Below are positions 1 to 10,559 of a stretch of DNA of 64,000 nt, piece after piece. The position numbers were made by a program, and so were the translations under genes. Within the stretch, counting starts at the first letter, position 1, and each line of letters opens with the position of its first letter. Source of the stretch: Symsagittifera roscoffensis (Eukaryota; Xenacoelomorpha; Acoela; Convolutidae). The notes beneath the pieces are model-generated. The model was given only the letters and a program-made list of their open reading frames with translations. It was not told the origin of the DNA and did not search any database. Location of the stretch: the NCBI RefSeq assembly GCF_963678635.1, contig NC_087062.1, positions 49,800,178 through 49,864,177 on the forward strand. Direction: 5' to 3'.

Positions 1-1400
1 TGAAGTCAACAATATTCCGAAGGAAATAATTAGGAACCAACCAGAGAACTGGAAAGTGATTGAGGACCAGTTCAAGGTAATCAAAAACAGTTTCGAGATC
101 CTGCGTGACTGTGATCAATACTTATTTTCGAATCAGCAACTCAATTTCAAATCTGATACAGCCGCCTCTCTTCCATCACTTCTGTATTCAGACGTTAAGA
201 GTTACAGAGCAGCGCTGCACGCCTTCAAAACAAATATAATGAATGCCATACCTACATTGTTAAACAAGCGACTCACGATGTCGTTAGTCCCTAGAAACTC
301 CGGGGATCGCAATTCTCAATTCAGTATACGAAAGCCAGAAAAACGCAGCAGACAGACTCACCTTGGCCATTCCGACAACCGATTTACACTCCTATTACGA
401 TGCTTAACTTCTTCGAGACGTTGTGACGGTCATTGAATGCTTGCTAATGACATTAGCGATAACAATGTCGTCGAGTCTGACAGTCTTCTCGGTCTATCGG
501 GCACACTTGATCTCAATGCCACCGCCGGAAAAATGAATGCGATCAGTTGGGAAACTGAAGGAGACTACTTCGCGGACTGGAGACTACTTCAGAGAACGGA
601 ATGGAGACATCTGTGCTCACGCGAGAGCAAAATGAAATGTGTCTCGGTTCTTCTACATTTAGGATTTGCCACCAGACAATGGAAACCCAATTGGGTAGAT
701 CGTCTTCTCTTGCAAACCCCTTCTGGCCAAACCCCGTAGCAACTTTGACCGTCTGTGAAACGGACAAGGTCATAATCCCTACGCCAGAAAAGGCTACGGA
801 TTTGGGATATGGCATTTGGCTTATTACATCAGCTTCTTCATCTTTTTCTTTGTGGGAGTACAACCTGAATGAGGTTCACACTCCGTCTCGCAAAGAACAC
901 TCAGGCTGCAACATATGCGTCATCACACTAGATTGCAGGACGCAATTAGCTTCCCGGAATATCAAGATTAGACCCGACCGTGGGAGTTGCGACGAAATTC
1001 CGGCAAGGCGAATCAACGTCAAACTGTCAGACCCATTGGAGCATCTCATGTCGGAAATTCCGGAAATAAAGGAACTACCATATTTTGGATCAAGGACAGA
1101 TGCGGGGATCAAACTTTTGGAAGAAGTAAAAGCGAAGCTTATCCATAGTCCGATTGTTACAAATATGGAACAGCTGGATGGAATTTTAAAACCTATTGCT
1201 CACGAAACTCTTGGAACCATCATTCGCGGACAAACTTGAAAGCTATATTCCGATAAAACTTTCATTGACTCTAACTGTAATTGTTTTTATTGGAAGTACA
1301 CTGCTTCAATGCTTGTCCACTTACCTCTTCCACCGATTCAAAGCAGTCAGGGACATCACTCCACGATTTTGAAAGACAGCACATGGAGATATTCGAATAA
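1..1400 (+). mobile_element. Fossil env-like 3' portion of an LTR retroelement (BEL/Pao or errantivirus-like)
   Basis: Plus-strand reading frames across this stretch have the composition of a retroelement envelope glycoprotein. An early helical part includes LPSLLYSDVKSYRAALHAFK (near 165-230). It is followed by a cysteine-containing ectodomain-like part (near 630-1150; CICHQ-type and C..C-type cysteines), and a hydrophobic stretch consistent with a membrane anchor lies near 1250-1320. Upstream gag-pol is outside the window. The element is broken, with a few breaks, and no flanking LTR pair could be recognised. Family assignment rests on general layout only; an unrelated secreted host protein is a less likely alternative. 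Treated as an old virus-like fossil. Confidence 0.4.
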
Positions 1401-2395
1401 AGCCAGTAGTTTCAATGAATATCGATGAACGCGAGAGAGAGGAGAAGACTTAGGGAATCGAGAGAAGAATAGCAAATTAAGTATGCGGTCCTTGACGTGA
1501 TTGTCCAAACTCTTTCGGTGCCGCAGCAACGCAAATAAATGGAAGACGGCATATTGAATGACGAGACAAGATCAATGGAAAGCAGTAGAATGGATATGTC
1601 AAGATCGAGATCATTTGGCGGAATATCAGCAAAATGAGAGTAAAGGACAACTTCCAGAAACATTAACGGAGGAACCAAACTGACTCCGAACTCAAGAATT
1701 CTTGGTATACAGCCACTATCTCTTCAAATTGGTGCCCAGTACAACGATCCGACGGCCTAACTGTAAAAGGAAAAACTGAGATGCGAACATGTGGCCATTT
1801 CATCCCCATTAAGTGAAAACACGACTAAATCGTTTAATTGCTGAAACCATTTAACGTTTACTTTAATGACTCTCATGGTGGCTTATCTTTACCCAAAATC
1901 AATAAGTGCTAGCAGCGCTATCCACTTTTGCAGAAATCAAGGTCTAATCAAATTAATCTAATAAATCGATGACTCTTCAGAAGACTGCGCGCCATTCCTG
2001 AAGTTATCATTTAATCTCGTTGATGTTAACATTAATCCAATACACATTTTGTGCGTGTAATTTTGATACTTTTATTCAATAACGGAATCAATGCATTCGC
2101 CTCAAATTTTCTATAATTTTAACTGTAAGTTAGTGTATATTTGGTGCATAACAATTTGATATAACGTTGTGGTACTTTCAGTTTGAAGAACCTAACTGGT
2201 GAATGAGATTTATTATTTTATAGAAGCGAATTTTATAGAATTATTTTATAGCTTACTCGACTGTAAAAAATTGCAGCTAAGCAAAGTAGACTAAAGTTTC
2301 ACTCAAATTTACATTAAACCTAGTTTATAAAATAAAATTCTCACCTCAGTGCTAATTTCAATCAACCCGGAAAATTTGTATAAAGAGCGGTAATG
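1401..2395. other. Stretch without a recognisable gene
   Basis: AT-rich DNA downstream of the env-like fossil. A 3' LTR would be expected near here, but no TG...CA terminal pair or second copy is visible in the window. Short open frames on either strand lack protein-like composition. Confidence 0.5.
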
Positions 2396-2417
2396 TGACA
2401 CCACTAAAGTGGTGTCA
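2396..2417. repeat. Perfect 22-bp inverted repeat
   Basis: Two 10-bp arms (TGACACCACT and AGTGGTGTCA) surround a central AA. It is preceded by TG, so it could sit at the start of an LTR (TGTGACACC...), but no partner LTR was found. It could equally be a chance hairpin. Confidence 0.6.
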
Positions 2418-2761
2418 TTAATAGTCATGATGATTTCAATGTTGATTTCATGCTATATTTACCTGCTTAATTTAAGTTATTAAAGTTTTGAGACCGAATG
2501 AATTTTTGCTTACCTAATTTAAATAATATGAACAAAGTAGACGAGAGAGAGATTATTATTGAGATACAAAACAGTCGGGAGTCAAAATAATAAAGCTCTA
2601 TGCTCACCTAAATTTATTCTCTGAGACAAGCTGAGGAAAGTTTGAAGACACTGTCGGGCCCTCGAATCCTTACAAGAAGATACTACGAGAACAAAGTGCA
2701 GTTTAACTTATGAATCATCTGTAAAAGGAAAGGGGCAAAGTGAGGTTATTACAACGAATTA

Positions 2762-2835
2762 TGGCCTTGTGGCGCTCCGGTAGTGATAGTGCGCAACAAT
2801 CAAATGATTGCTGGTTCAAATTGCACGTGCGCTGC
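2762..2835 (+). mobile_element. tRNA-like SINE head or tRNA pseudogene
   Basis: An A-box-like TGGCGCTCCGG (from 2770) is followed after about 32 nt by a B-box-like GGTTCAAATTG (2813-2823). The stretch between can fold as an anticodon-type arm (CAATC...GATTG, 2797-2810). These are the internal Pol III promoter elements of tRNAs and tRNA-derived SINEs. The acceptor stem does not pair cleanly, so an active tRNA gene is unlikely. No second copy is seen in the window. Confidence 0.35.
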
Positions 2836-2943
2836 AATTTGTAAGGTGAGCTCTTGCAAGTAAGTCATAGTTTAAAGGGCGCTGAATATATGAGCTCATT
2901 TCAACATCAATAATTAACCTCCGGGTTAGGCTTCCGGGCTGGT

Positions 2944-4330
2944 GGGTTAAGAAACAACTTCGAAATTTCTTGGCTTCAACAGCTTGCTCTAGTAAATCAA
3001 AATTTTTGCGAACCCGTTAGATATATGAAGTAACTTGAAACGTTTCGAAGTTTGACAGCATGAATAGCTTGCTTAGAAATACAAATTTTTTGCGAATTGA
3101 TTTTGAAATTTCCCTGCTTGATTAGCTTCCATCGAATTTTTTTTTTTTCAAAAATATGTGCTCTATTTATAAACTTGAAATAATTGAACATTTCATGGCT
3201 GCAATAAATTGGTCAGAAAAACTTAATCGTTTTGCGAGTCAACTCACTCTATGAATTTACAGAAAGTATTTTCAAGTTTCATAGCTGGAATGGCTTCCAT
3301 AAAAAACCTTTACTATCGCTAACCGATCCGATCTGAGAGATAGCTTGAAGTATTTAGCTTTTCTGCAACTTTCTGCAGCACGATTTGGTCTTAAAGACTA
3401 CTTGGATTATTTCAAGCTATCGTAGCTTCAACTTTTCGCGAACCTATTTGGTCTGTAAATCAAATTGAAATTCATAGCTTGTGGTTTGTTAATGAAAAAC
3501 ATAAACTCCTTGCAAACCGATTCAGTTTATGAAATAACCCAAAACTTTTCAAATATTCATAGCTTGAATAGCTCCTTTAATAAAAACGAATTTTTCAGGA
3601 AACGTTTCGATCTAAGAAACAACTCGATTTATTTCATATTTTCATAGCGTTAATTGCGTGCTTAAAACAATCTGCGCACTGAAGTTTCATTGTTCATATA
3701 TTTGGCTTAGAAAAATGTTCTTTGGTTCCAATAGGAAACTTTAAACTATTTGCAATCCGATTCCTTTCATGAAATACCGTGAAATACAGCCAAGTTTCAC
3801 AGCTTGAATAACTTGGTCAGAAAATTTTGCGAACCGATTCAGTCTGAAACTACATGAGTTATTTCATAGCTTGAGTAGCTTCCTAAACGATTGATTTTTT
3901 GCTGGCCTATTTGCTTCATGATTCTAAATTTCATTGCTGGATTAGCTTCAATATGAAAACGTAAACATTTGCCATCCAATTCATTTCGTTTCAAAGACTA
4001 CAAATTTTCTTTAAGTTATCCGATTACCTTTACGTTTTAACTTGAAGTACTTCAAAGTTTCATTGCGTGAATAGCTTGCTTAGAAAATTTCAATCGTTTC
4101 GCGAGCCAACTCGCTTCATCAAATTATCTAAATAGATTCAAAGTTTCATTCAATGAATAGCTTGCTTGAAAAATTAACAGAAACTGGTTCGTTCCTAGAT
4201 ATGACCTTGAATAACTGGAATAGCTGGCTTAGAAATTTTTGAACTTATCGTAAACTGATTCGGTCTTTAAGCAAATTGAAATATTTGAAGTTTCATCGCT
4301 GAAGTAGAAAGAATTAAATTTTTTGTCATC
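2944..4330. repeat. Degenerate tandem repeat, about 15 units of roughly 60-110 bp
   Basis: A motif of the form ATAGCTTGAATAGCTTGCTTAGAAA, then TTTGCGAACCGATTC, then a variable part ending AAGTTTCATAGC recurs irregularly. AGCTT anchors lie near 3063, 3122, 3292, 3342, 3425, 3475, 3562, 3802, 3866, 3945, 4068, 4157 and 4215. Units are strongly diverged, with insertions and deletions, as in an old minisatellite. No coding frame is conserved between units. Confidence 0.65.
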
Positions 4331-4502
4331 TGACTCGCGGCATGAAAAAACTTGGAGAATATCTCGTTTCATATCTCTGAATTTAAAAGATTCTTAGCTT
4401 ATTCATAACAACAACTAACTTTTTGCAAGCTGATTGATCATTTGAGACAGGTTTGCTAGTTGAAGAAAAACGCGCTGAAAATTTCAACAATTTAATTTAA
4501 AT

Positions 4503-5087
4503 ATGAGGAGCATGAAGTTAGCATTGACTTTCTTCGTCCTACAAGAGTCGGCTTTTCAGGAAAACAACCAAGAGGGAGTTAAAAGGAATAGCGAAGAGCT
4601 GAAAAATATAAGAAAAAGTAGAGAAGTGGAAGAGCGTACGTTGGAAGAAGAGAGAGGGAGGAAAGTTGTCCATAATGACCCAATCAGAAGCGAATTCTCA
4701 TTGGGCAGTGACATTGATGACCTTTATAGAAATTCTAGAAGCAAGGCCAGTAAATCGAATGATTTTGAATCGAATTCAAATGTTAGTGTGGAAAAAAGCG
4801 CCCAAAGCTACACTAGCTCAAGTAGTAAAGTAGGAAAACAAGGATTACAAAAGCAGAAAATATTATCCGATATTACTTCGAATATTGTACTGGAGTTTGA
4901 CACTAACGATCTCCAATCCGAAACGGAAGATTTTGACTGCGAGATCAACTCAAAAAAAGTGGCAAAGATACAACAGCTGAATAACATTGCTGTAAATGAC
5001 TGGTACGGTGATGCGAATGATAAAGCTACGTTTCGAGATGCCATCGAGGAAGCGCTGATTTCGCAAAGAGCACCTTCTAGAGGTTAG
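4503..5087 (+). CDS. Hypothetical 194-aa charged protein; possible terminal exon
   Basis: Open frame MRSMKLALTFFVLQ... ending in TAG at 5085-5087. The product is not recognised. The first 14 residues are hydrophobic enough to resemble a signal peptide. Residues ~20-55 are Glu/Lys/Arg-rich and helical (coiled-coil-like), ~75-110 are Ser/Asn/Lys-rich, and ~130-190 are acidic (VLEFDTNDLQSETEDFDCE). A splice-acceptor-like CTTTTCAG ends at 4559, in frame, so the real feature may be a terminal exon 4560-5087 rather than an ORF starting at 4503. An AATAAA signal lies 180 nt downstream. GC content is higher than the flanks. It could instead be a gag-like remnant: its composition resembles the ORF near 61.5 kb, but no alignment is apparent. 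Confidence 0.4.
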   Translation: MRSMKLALTFFVLQESAFQENNQEGVKRNSEELKNIRKSREVEERTLEEERGRKVVHNDPIRSEFSLGSDIDDLYRNSRSKASKSNDFESNSNVSVEKSAQSYTSSSSKVGKQGLQKQKILSDITSNIVLEFDTNDLQSETEDFDCEINSKKVAKIQQLNNIAVNDWYGDANDKATFRDAIEEALISQRAPSRG

Positions 5088-5266
5088 CCGAGAGATAGAT
5101 CACCAGATCAAGTATATATCAGTCGTCAACCTGAATTTTCGATCTTTGAGTCCAAATGTCGAGGCTTATGATAAGACTTTCACAACGTCTGAAGATTTGA
5201 TATATTGTTAAGCTAGCGAGCGTTAGTGTATTAGTAATAAGCTTCTTTTTTCTAAAATAACTTGCA

Positions 5267-5272
5267 AATAAA
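5267..5272 (+). promoter_or_regulatory. AATAAA poly(A) signal downstream of the 4503 ORF
   Basis: A canonical hexamer 180 nt after the TAG at 5087, followed by TTCATT and T-rich sequence. Such hexamers are common by chance in AT-rich DNA; position is the only extra support. Confidence 0.35.
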
Positions 5273-5380
5273 AGTATTCATTAAAATTGTTTACTTATTT
5301 GGTGGCACTTTTCCTATAATCATGATCTGTAAACATTGGAATTTTTATTGCATTTGTTCTCTGCTTTTATTTGAGGCTAG

Positions 5381-5749
5381 TTTTTATGGTGCATATACAA
5401 AACAGTCCCATACAAAACAGTCCGGTTTAAGGTCGCCGGTGGGCGCGCTATGCGCGCGTCGCCGCTTTGCGGCGATAACCGGCTCTAAATTTTGTATTAA
5501 TTCCTACCATCTGTTGGCAAGCTCGCAACACGTTGGCGCGGCTGCGGCGGTCACCATTTTGTTCATAATGTTTGTTGAACAAAGGACAATTCTCGGCATG
5601 CCTGCTTGTTAAAACAATTATTAATTGGGACTGTTTTTCGGACTGTTTTGTATCGGACTGTTTTTTCGTTCATTTTCATACTTTTCCGGACTGTTTTGTA
5701 TTGGACTGTTTTATATGGGACTGTTTTCTACAGACACGGTTTTTATGGT
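5381..5749. mobile_element. MITE-like non-autonomous DNA element with 10-bp target duplication
   Basis: Identical 10-bp direct repeats TTTTTATGGT lie at 5381-5390 and 5740-5749 and bound a 349-bp element. Near the left end ACAAAACAGTCC occurs twice (5396-5424). Near the right end the inverse GGACTGTTTT occurs about six times (5628-5727), giving complex subterminal inverted repeats. The core (5421-5480) is a GC-rich hairpin island, unlike its surroundings. There is no transposase. A 9-10 bp duplication is typical of Mutator-like elements and 8 bp of hAT, so a MULE-type MITE is the best guess, from duplication size only. Confidence 0.7.
5443..5474. repeat. Paired GC-rich hairpins inside the MITE
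   Basis: Two perfect small hairpins lie side by side: GCGCGC-TAT-GCGCGC (5443-5457) and CGCCGC-TTT-GCGGCG (5460-5474). They are flanked by GCCGG/CCGGC. They form an isolated GC island in AT-rich DNA. Confidence 0.8.
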
Positions 5750-7956
5750 TTGTTTAGTGTCCGTCGATGAGTAATTAGTACGTGAAACTCATAAATCATC
5801 GGCCGCATCTTGAATCCGAGACGTAGCCGAAATTTTACTAATTCGAGGCTAGTTTTTACTGTTTCTTATTGCACGTTCTTGAGCTACTATTGGACGTTCT
5901 TTGTCGTGTTCTCGCTAGTGTTCTCATCATTGGAAGTTATCTTTGAGTCTTTTTCAAGGTCATGCTGTTTTAATTATGTTGTATCGCAGTTGGTGCGAAG
6001 CTCTGGTTCCCGTCTGTGTAAATGTTGCTTATCATTTATTCAACGCTGTTCTTTTTGTTAAGGTGAGTTTTGTTTGATATTCGATTTTCAGTTTCTGCGG
6101 TTGAATGGAACTGTTGCATATTTTGCTTAGACAAATATTGTTTACTGAGAAATTCTCCTTAGTTGATTCCAAAGTTAAACCGTTTATTTTAATGTTCGCG
6201 TAAACTTGATTATGCCCTGCATCCTTCTTGTACTGTTTTATGTATCACCAGTTTGGAATGCGTCAAGTATCTTTAAGATATTCCTGAGCTGGTTTGAAAA
6301 ATTCCTCTGAAAATCTTAATTTCTGTGCCTTAGAATTTTTTCCGTTCGGATGATTAACCCTTAGTTCAGCCACTTCTTGATCATTTCAGATTTTTTCTTC
6401 AATTCAACTCTCTGCTGTCTCTTTTTTTTCCGAGAACGTTCAAGTGGTTGCTCACATGGGATGGAGTCGGATCTATGACTCAATGCTTAGTTGGATTTAA
6501 ATTGAGAATTTGTACTGTTGAGCGCTTCGGCTTTGCCAGTATCTCCAAGTTACTCCTGAATTTGTTTGATGTAGTGTAGTCCTCTGAAAACTGGATGCTC
6601 TTCTTTTTTTCTCACTTGTCTCGCTGGTTTCTAACCTTTCTTTAAAGTAGCCATTTCATTTGAAAACTGAAGACCAAGCAAGACCAAACAGTCCTATCAA
6701 ATCAGAATTAAAGCAACTAAAACTTTTCGGTTATTTTGTTCAAAATTGCTAGACGCATTTGTTGTATTACTCTGCCAACTTGAGTTGCTGTCTGCTACTT
6801 TTCCTGATTAATTTGTATTCTTTTAGTTAAATGTATTTTCAGTGTAATAAAATTGTAACGATATTAGTTTTTAGTTTCGAAGTTTTTTTCGTTTTCCTTT
6901 TGAAAAAAAAACGTAATCTAATTTTATTTCACTTTTAGAAAATATTGTTACTTGTACATTTTTGAAATGGTTGAATGATACTTCTTTGTCTTTTAAGCAA
7001 CATTTGTCTTTTTGTTTTTTTTTGGTCGAGCTTTGCTTCGCCTCTGATTTGCTTAATTTAGAGGCAATTCTTTTTATGAACTTAGTGGCAGAAGGTCCCG
7101 TTCCACAAGTTCATGCAAAAATCAATGGATTGAAGATGGCCTTCTCAACTTTGATTTTCTTTGTTCATCTTTGAGTTTTTTCCAGATTTCCATGATTGCT
7201 TTAAGAATCCTCCTTAGTTTTGGGACAAGAGGATGAATTTTTTAACATCAAAATATGTCTTGTTAAATCTGGATTCCCATAAACCATTTGCTTTGATGTC
7301 TAATCTTCCCTCATTCACAGTGATCGTTGATTTTATAACAAAGGACTCACCTTATAACGGCATCAACATCACAATATACCTCGTCTATTAATTTTGCAAA
7401 TGGGTCTCGTATCTCGTTGTGCCTGATGATAGTGTTACCTCATTTTGGACAGTGAGTGAATGCGATTTTGAACTGTTCGCCGCATGCCATCGGCATGTTC
7501 TTAGGTTCCCTCAGAACATGGTATCTCACTCAGAGATGGTATCTGAGTGATATGCCATCTCTGCGTTCAGACTTGGTCAGATTGAAGTTGTATCGTTTCA
7601 GAGGGAGTTCATTGAGCCAACTCGGTGAGTTTTCTCCGCGGCTAGATCGATAGTATTTTTTTTCTTTATCAGCTAATTTGGCGTTTATTTGCTATTTCTT
7701 CGATTTGAACATCTTTGCTTTTTCTTTTTTTTTAATCAATTTTTTTTAATCGTAGCTTTTTTTATATCGTCATTGTCTGAGATTCGATCGCAAACGGTTG
7801 TTAAGCGCATTCCTTAAGTTTTTTGTGCTTATTTTACATTAAGCACAAATTCTAATATATTGAAAGATGTTCGCTGCGAAACTAGCCCTATTCGTTTTGA
7901 TGAATCGTTTTTTTACCTAGCCCAGCTGTCGAATTCCTTGTCCAAGGGTATTTTAA
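5750..7956. other. T-rich stretch without a recognisable gene
   Basis: About 2.2 kb of plus-strand T-rich DNA. Short ORFs (for example near 5810-6061, 6962-7174 and 7456-7653) have no recognisable domains and no conserved copy elsewhere in the window. The only local structure noted is the inverted repeat at 7518-7558. Confidence 0.5.
7518..7558. repeat. 16-bp-arm inverted repeat
   Basis: Arms 7518-7533 (ATGGTATCTCACTCAG) and 7543-7558 pair at 14 of 16 positions around a 9-nt loop. The loop repeats part of the arm (ATGGTAT). No function assigned. Confidence 0.6.
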
Positions 7957-8076
7957 GCTGGGAAAAATTAAAGGGGTTAATTTGTACTAATATAACAATC
8001 CCTCGTGGCGGTAATAGCAAATGACTTGTTTTTTTTTTCGTGAAAGATCACCTGAGTTGCTCTACTTATCGACATT

Positions 8077-8196
8077 ATGAAAACATCTACCTGGTCTTTC
8101 TGCTTCTCATTTTTTTTGTTCACAATGGGTTTTTGCGCTCCTGTGCATTTACCTATTGCTCGGTATTGGTCAAACACTTTCTCTGAAATCAGGTGA
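8077..8196 (+). CDS. 39-codon signal-peptide-like ORF in unit A
   Basis: ATG at 8077, TGA at 8194-8196. The peptide begins MKTSTW, followed by a hydrophobic core SFCFSFFLFTMGFC and then APVHLPIARYW, an almost textbook secretory signal with cleavage before AP. A donor-like CAG/GTGAC overlaps its end (8190-8195), so it may be a first exon. The next downstream frame holds FGTIYRFVYESGRIM (8209-8256), which recurs with substitutions in units B, C and D. In unit C the ORF is disrupted within the hydrophobic core by indel and in D by a frame change. Function unknown; a captured host secreted-protein exon is possible. Confidence 0.35.
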   Translation: MKTSTWSFCFSFFLFTMGFCAPVHLPIARYWSNTFSEIR

Positions 8197-8550
8197 CAAC
8201 AATTTTGGAACGATTTACCGCTTCGTATATGAGTCGGGCCGGATTATGGCATCTATATAGATGAAGTTTTCGGTTTAAAACATGACCAAACCAAACCGCA
8301 AACACAAATATATTTGCAGAAGTTTACGTGGTGGACAGGATAGAGGTTTTTTTATATTTCAAGAAACGTTTAAATTGGCTTTGCTACCTAGTCAAACCTT
8401 TATTATGTATGCTGCCCACCATCCTAGGTTTAGCTCAAACAGTTTCAAGAAACTATGCCTATCTAACTTTCTAGATCCGATGCATTCATTGTTTCAGCTA
8501 GTGACGTTATCCAGCCTGAATCTTACACACCGCCAAGCTCGTTGAGCAAC

Positions 8551-8627
8551 GTAAGTGTTCCAGTATTTCCTTTTTCAACACGAAATTTTTATCCATCAGC
8601 TCTCTATTCTTTTTGTCCTTGTTTTAG
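8551..8627 (+). other. Intron-like GT-AG interval, unit A (77 nt)
   Basis: AAC/GTAAGT at the left, TTTGTCCTTGTTTTAG at the right, T-rich between. Open frames on both sides are joined in phase 0 if it is removed: ...ESYTPPSSLSN and TSPEIEESLSRSRKLIIES. The interval is conserved in position and ends in units B, C, E and H. Confidence 0.6.
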
Positions 8628-10559
8628 ACATCTCCAGAGATTGAAGAGAGCTTGAGCAGATCTCGCAAGCTGATAATTGAATCGTGCGTTGGTTGTCGTT
8701 ATTTTACACATTGTCATTTTTAGATAAATAACACTCTTATCAAAATCATCACCTGTAGTGTCTTACCCGCAAATTGAGGTGCCGAAATAATCGTAAGGTG
8801 CAAGATAGGATGGAATGATATATTATACTGGGGGTATTTCAAGCTTGATTCGAGCGGTTATATACGTTTTTTCAAAAAAAGTAGTTTCCGGAAATTATGG
8901 CCAACTTTTACGCGCTTCAGATATATTTGGCCGTGATTACCAATCAAGCAGAAAAAGTTACTTAAATAATTTATTGGGGCTTAATAATTTAATAGAAGGA
9001 ACTAATAATAATAACCTCTTGAATCATCAGAAAGCACCTCCCAATGGCCGCATCTAATTTGATGTATTGCAGTAGGTTGCAAAAAATTGATTTAAGAAAA
9101 GAAATCTAAAAAAAAATTCAAATTAAAAAAAAATAATTTTTCTCAGATTTCCTTTCTTTTCCTGTAGATTGGCGGTTCGTTTAGACGAAAAGATGCAAGT
9201 AAGTGGGGTTAAAAAAATAAGAAGCTCCGCTCTAAGTTGAAACTAAGCGTTAAAGTTCTACTGGAATTTAAATTGGGAGATCAGTCTATCATCAGTTTCA
9301 TCTAATTTACTCATAAAGTTTCATCTAATTTTTTTTCCGAATCATGTTAGAATCAAAATCACGGTCAAAAGGGCAATAGTATGATAACACATTTGACCTG
9401 CAATAAGTTTTCCTCGAGTTATTCAAAATTGGATGGAAAAAACCGGCCTGAATCCGAAGATCCTTCCCACTCTACAAGAATGGCCGAAACAACGCCTTCC
9501 AGAACATTGTTGGCATCGAACCGCCCAACCAAATTTCTTCTTTGAAATTCGAAAATTGAAATTTTTTTTTCCAGAAAGTCAGTGTTTTTATGTTTACTTG
9601 CGTTCATTACTTTTTTCCAATCTTCGATTGGCTATGTTTGAATTAATTGGCTGGATAAAACATTAAAGATAACGAATCCATGTGTTTGTGATACGAGATA
9701 TATTCTGCCCCATTAAATATCTATTTGTCATCGAAAGTACTCCACACAGCTTTTTGTCGAAACTGAGTTTTGTTTAAACTCTTAGGAATTTGAATCATGA
9801 CCGTTAAACGTTCAGTATGATACCGTACTTGGTTGCGTCACTGATACTTTACTTGTTGGCGTCAAAGCGACCAAGCGAATATATCTACCAGAGTTATAAA
9901 CAGCTGTGTCGAAATTGGAATTCTTAGGAATTTAAACTCTTAGGAGTTCGAATCATGACCGATAAACTTTCAGTATGATACGTTTTTTTAGTGTCCTTCA
10001 AGCTTTCCATACGGTAGTCAAAGCTGGTTGGAAAAAATTGACCTGATTCTAAAGATCCTGCCCACGCAACGAGTATGATCGGAAGAACTAGGCCATCACT
10101 GAACCTTGTTGGCGTCAAACCGACCACGCTAATGTGGATTTGTCAAATTCAAAGTACCAGAATTATAAGTAACCGAAATCTCAACATTCCGAAATGTCTG
10201 GAAAGGGACTGCTAGAAAAAGTTCGACTTAATTGGCTGTGATAAAACAATGAAAGAGAACGAATCCATGTGTTTGTGATAAACTTATAATTTAGTTCCAG
10301 AGACGGAAATATGATTGACGATTGTATGAAAATGGTTCAACCTTAAAAGCTTTCAAAGAGATATCTCGACCACTCAGTATATACTTTTTGTCCTTTGCGC
10401 TGTTAATTATATTTTAGCACTCCTCGGAACCAAATCCCCCCGCTGAGTCCCCTAACTCCTAACATCATGAACTTGACTAACCAACACTTCCTACCCCATA
10501 CTGCCCCTCCATTAAATCCCTAACTTTCAACCATCACACCAACTACCACCAACTCACCT

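Noticed and set aside
543-1112. Minus-strand open frames in the env-like region
   Set aside because: They are antisense shadows of the plus-strand env-like frames and have no recognisable motifs.
2394-2417. Start of an LTR (TGTGACACC...)
   Set aside because: No second copy and no matching CA end or target duplication in the window; only the inverted repeat is reported.
5262-5757. ORFs of 116 and 61 codons over the MITE
   Set aside because: They span the inverted repeats and hairpins, and the repeated DCFVLDCFIWDCF peptide is just translation of the GGACTGTTTT motif.
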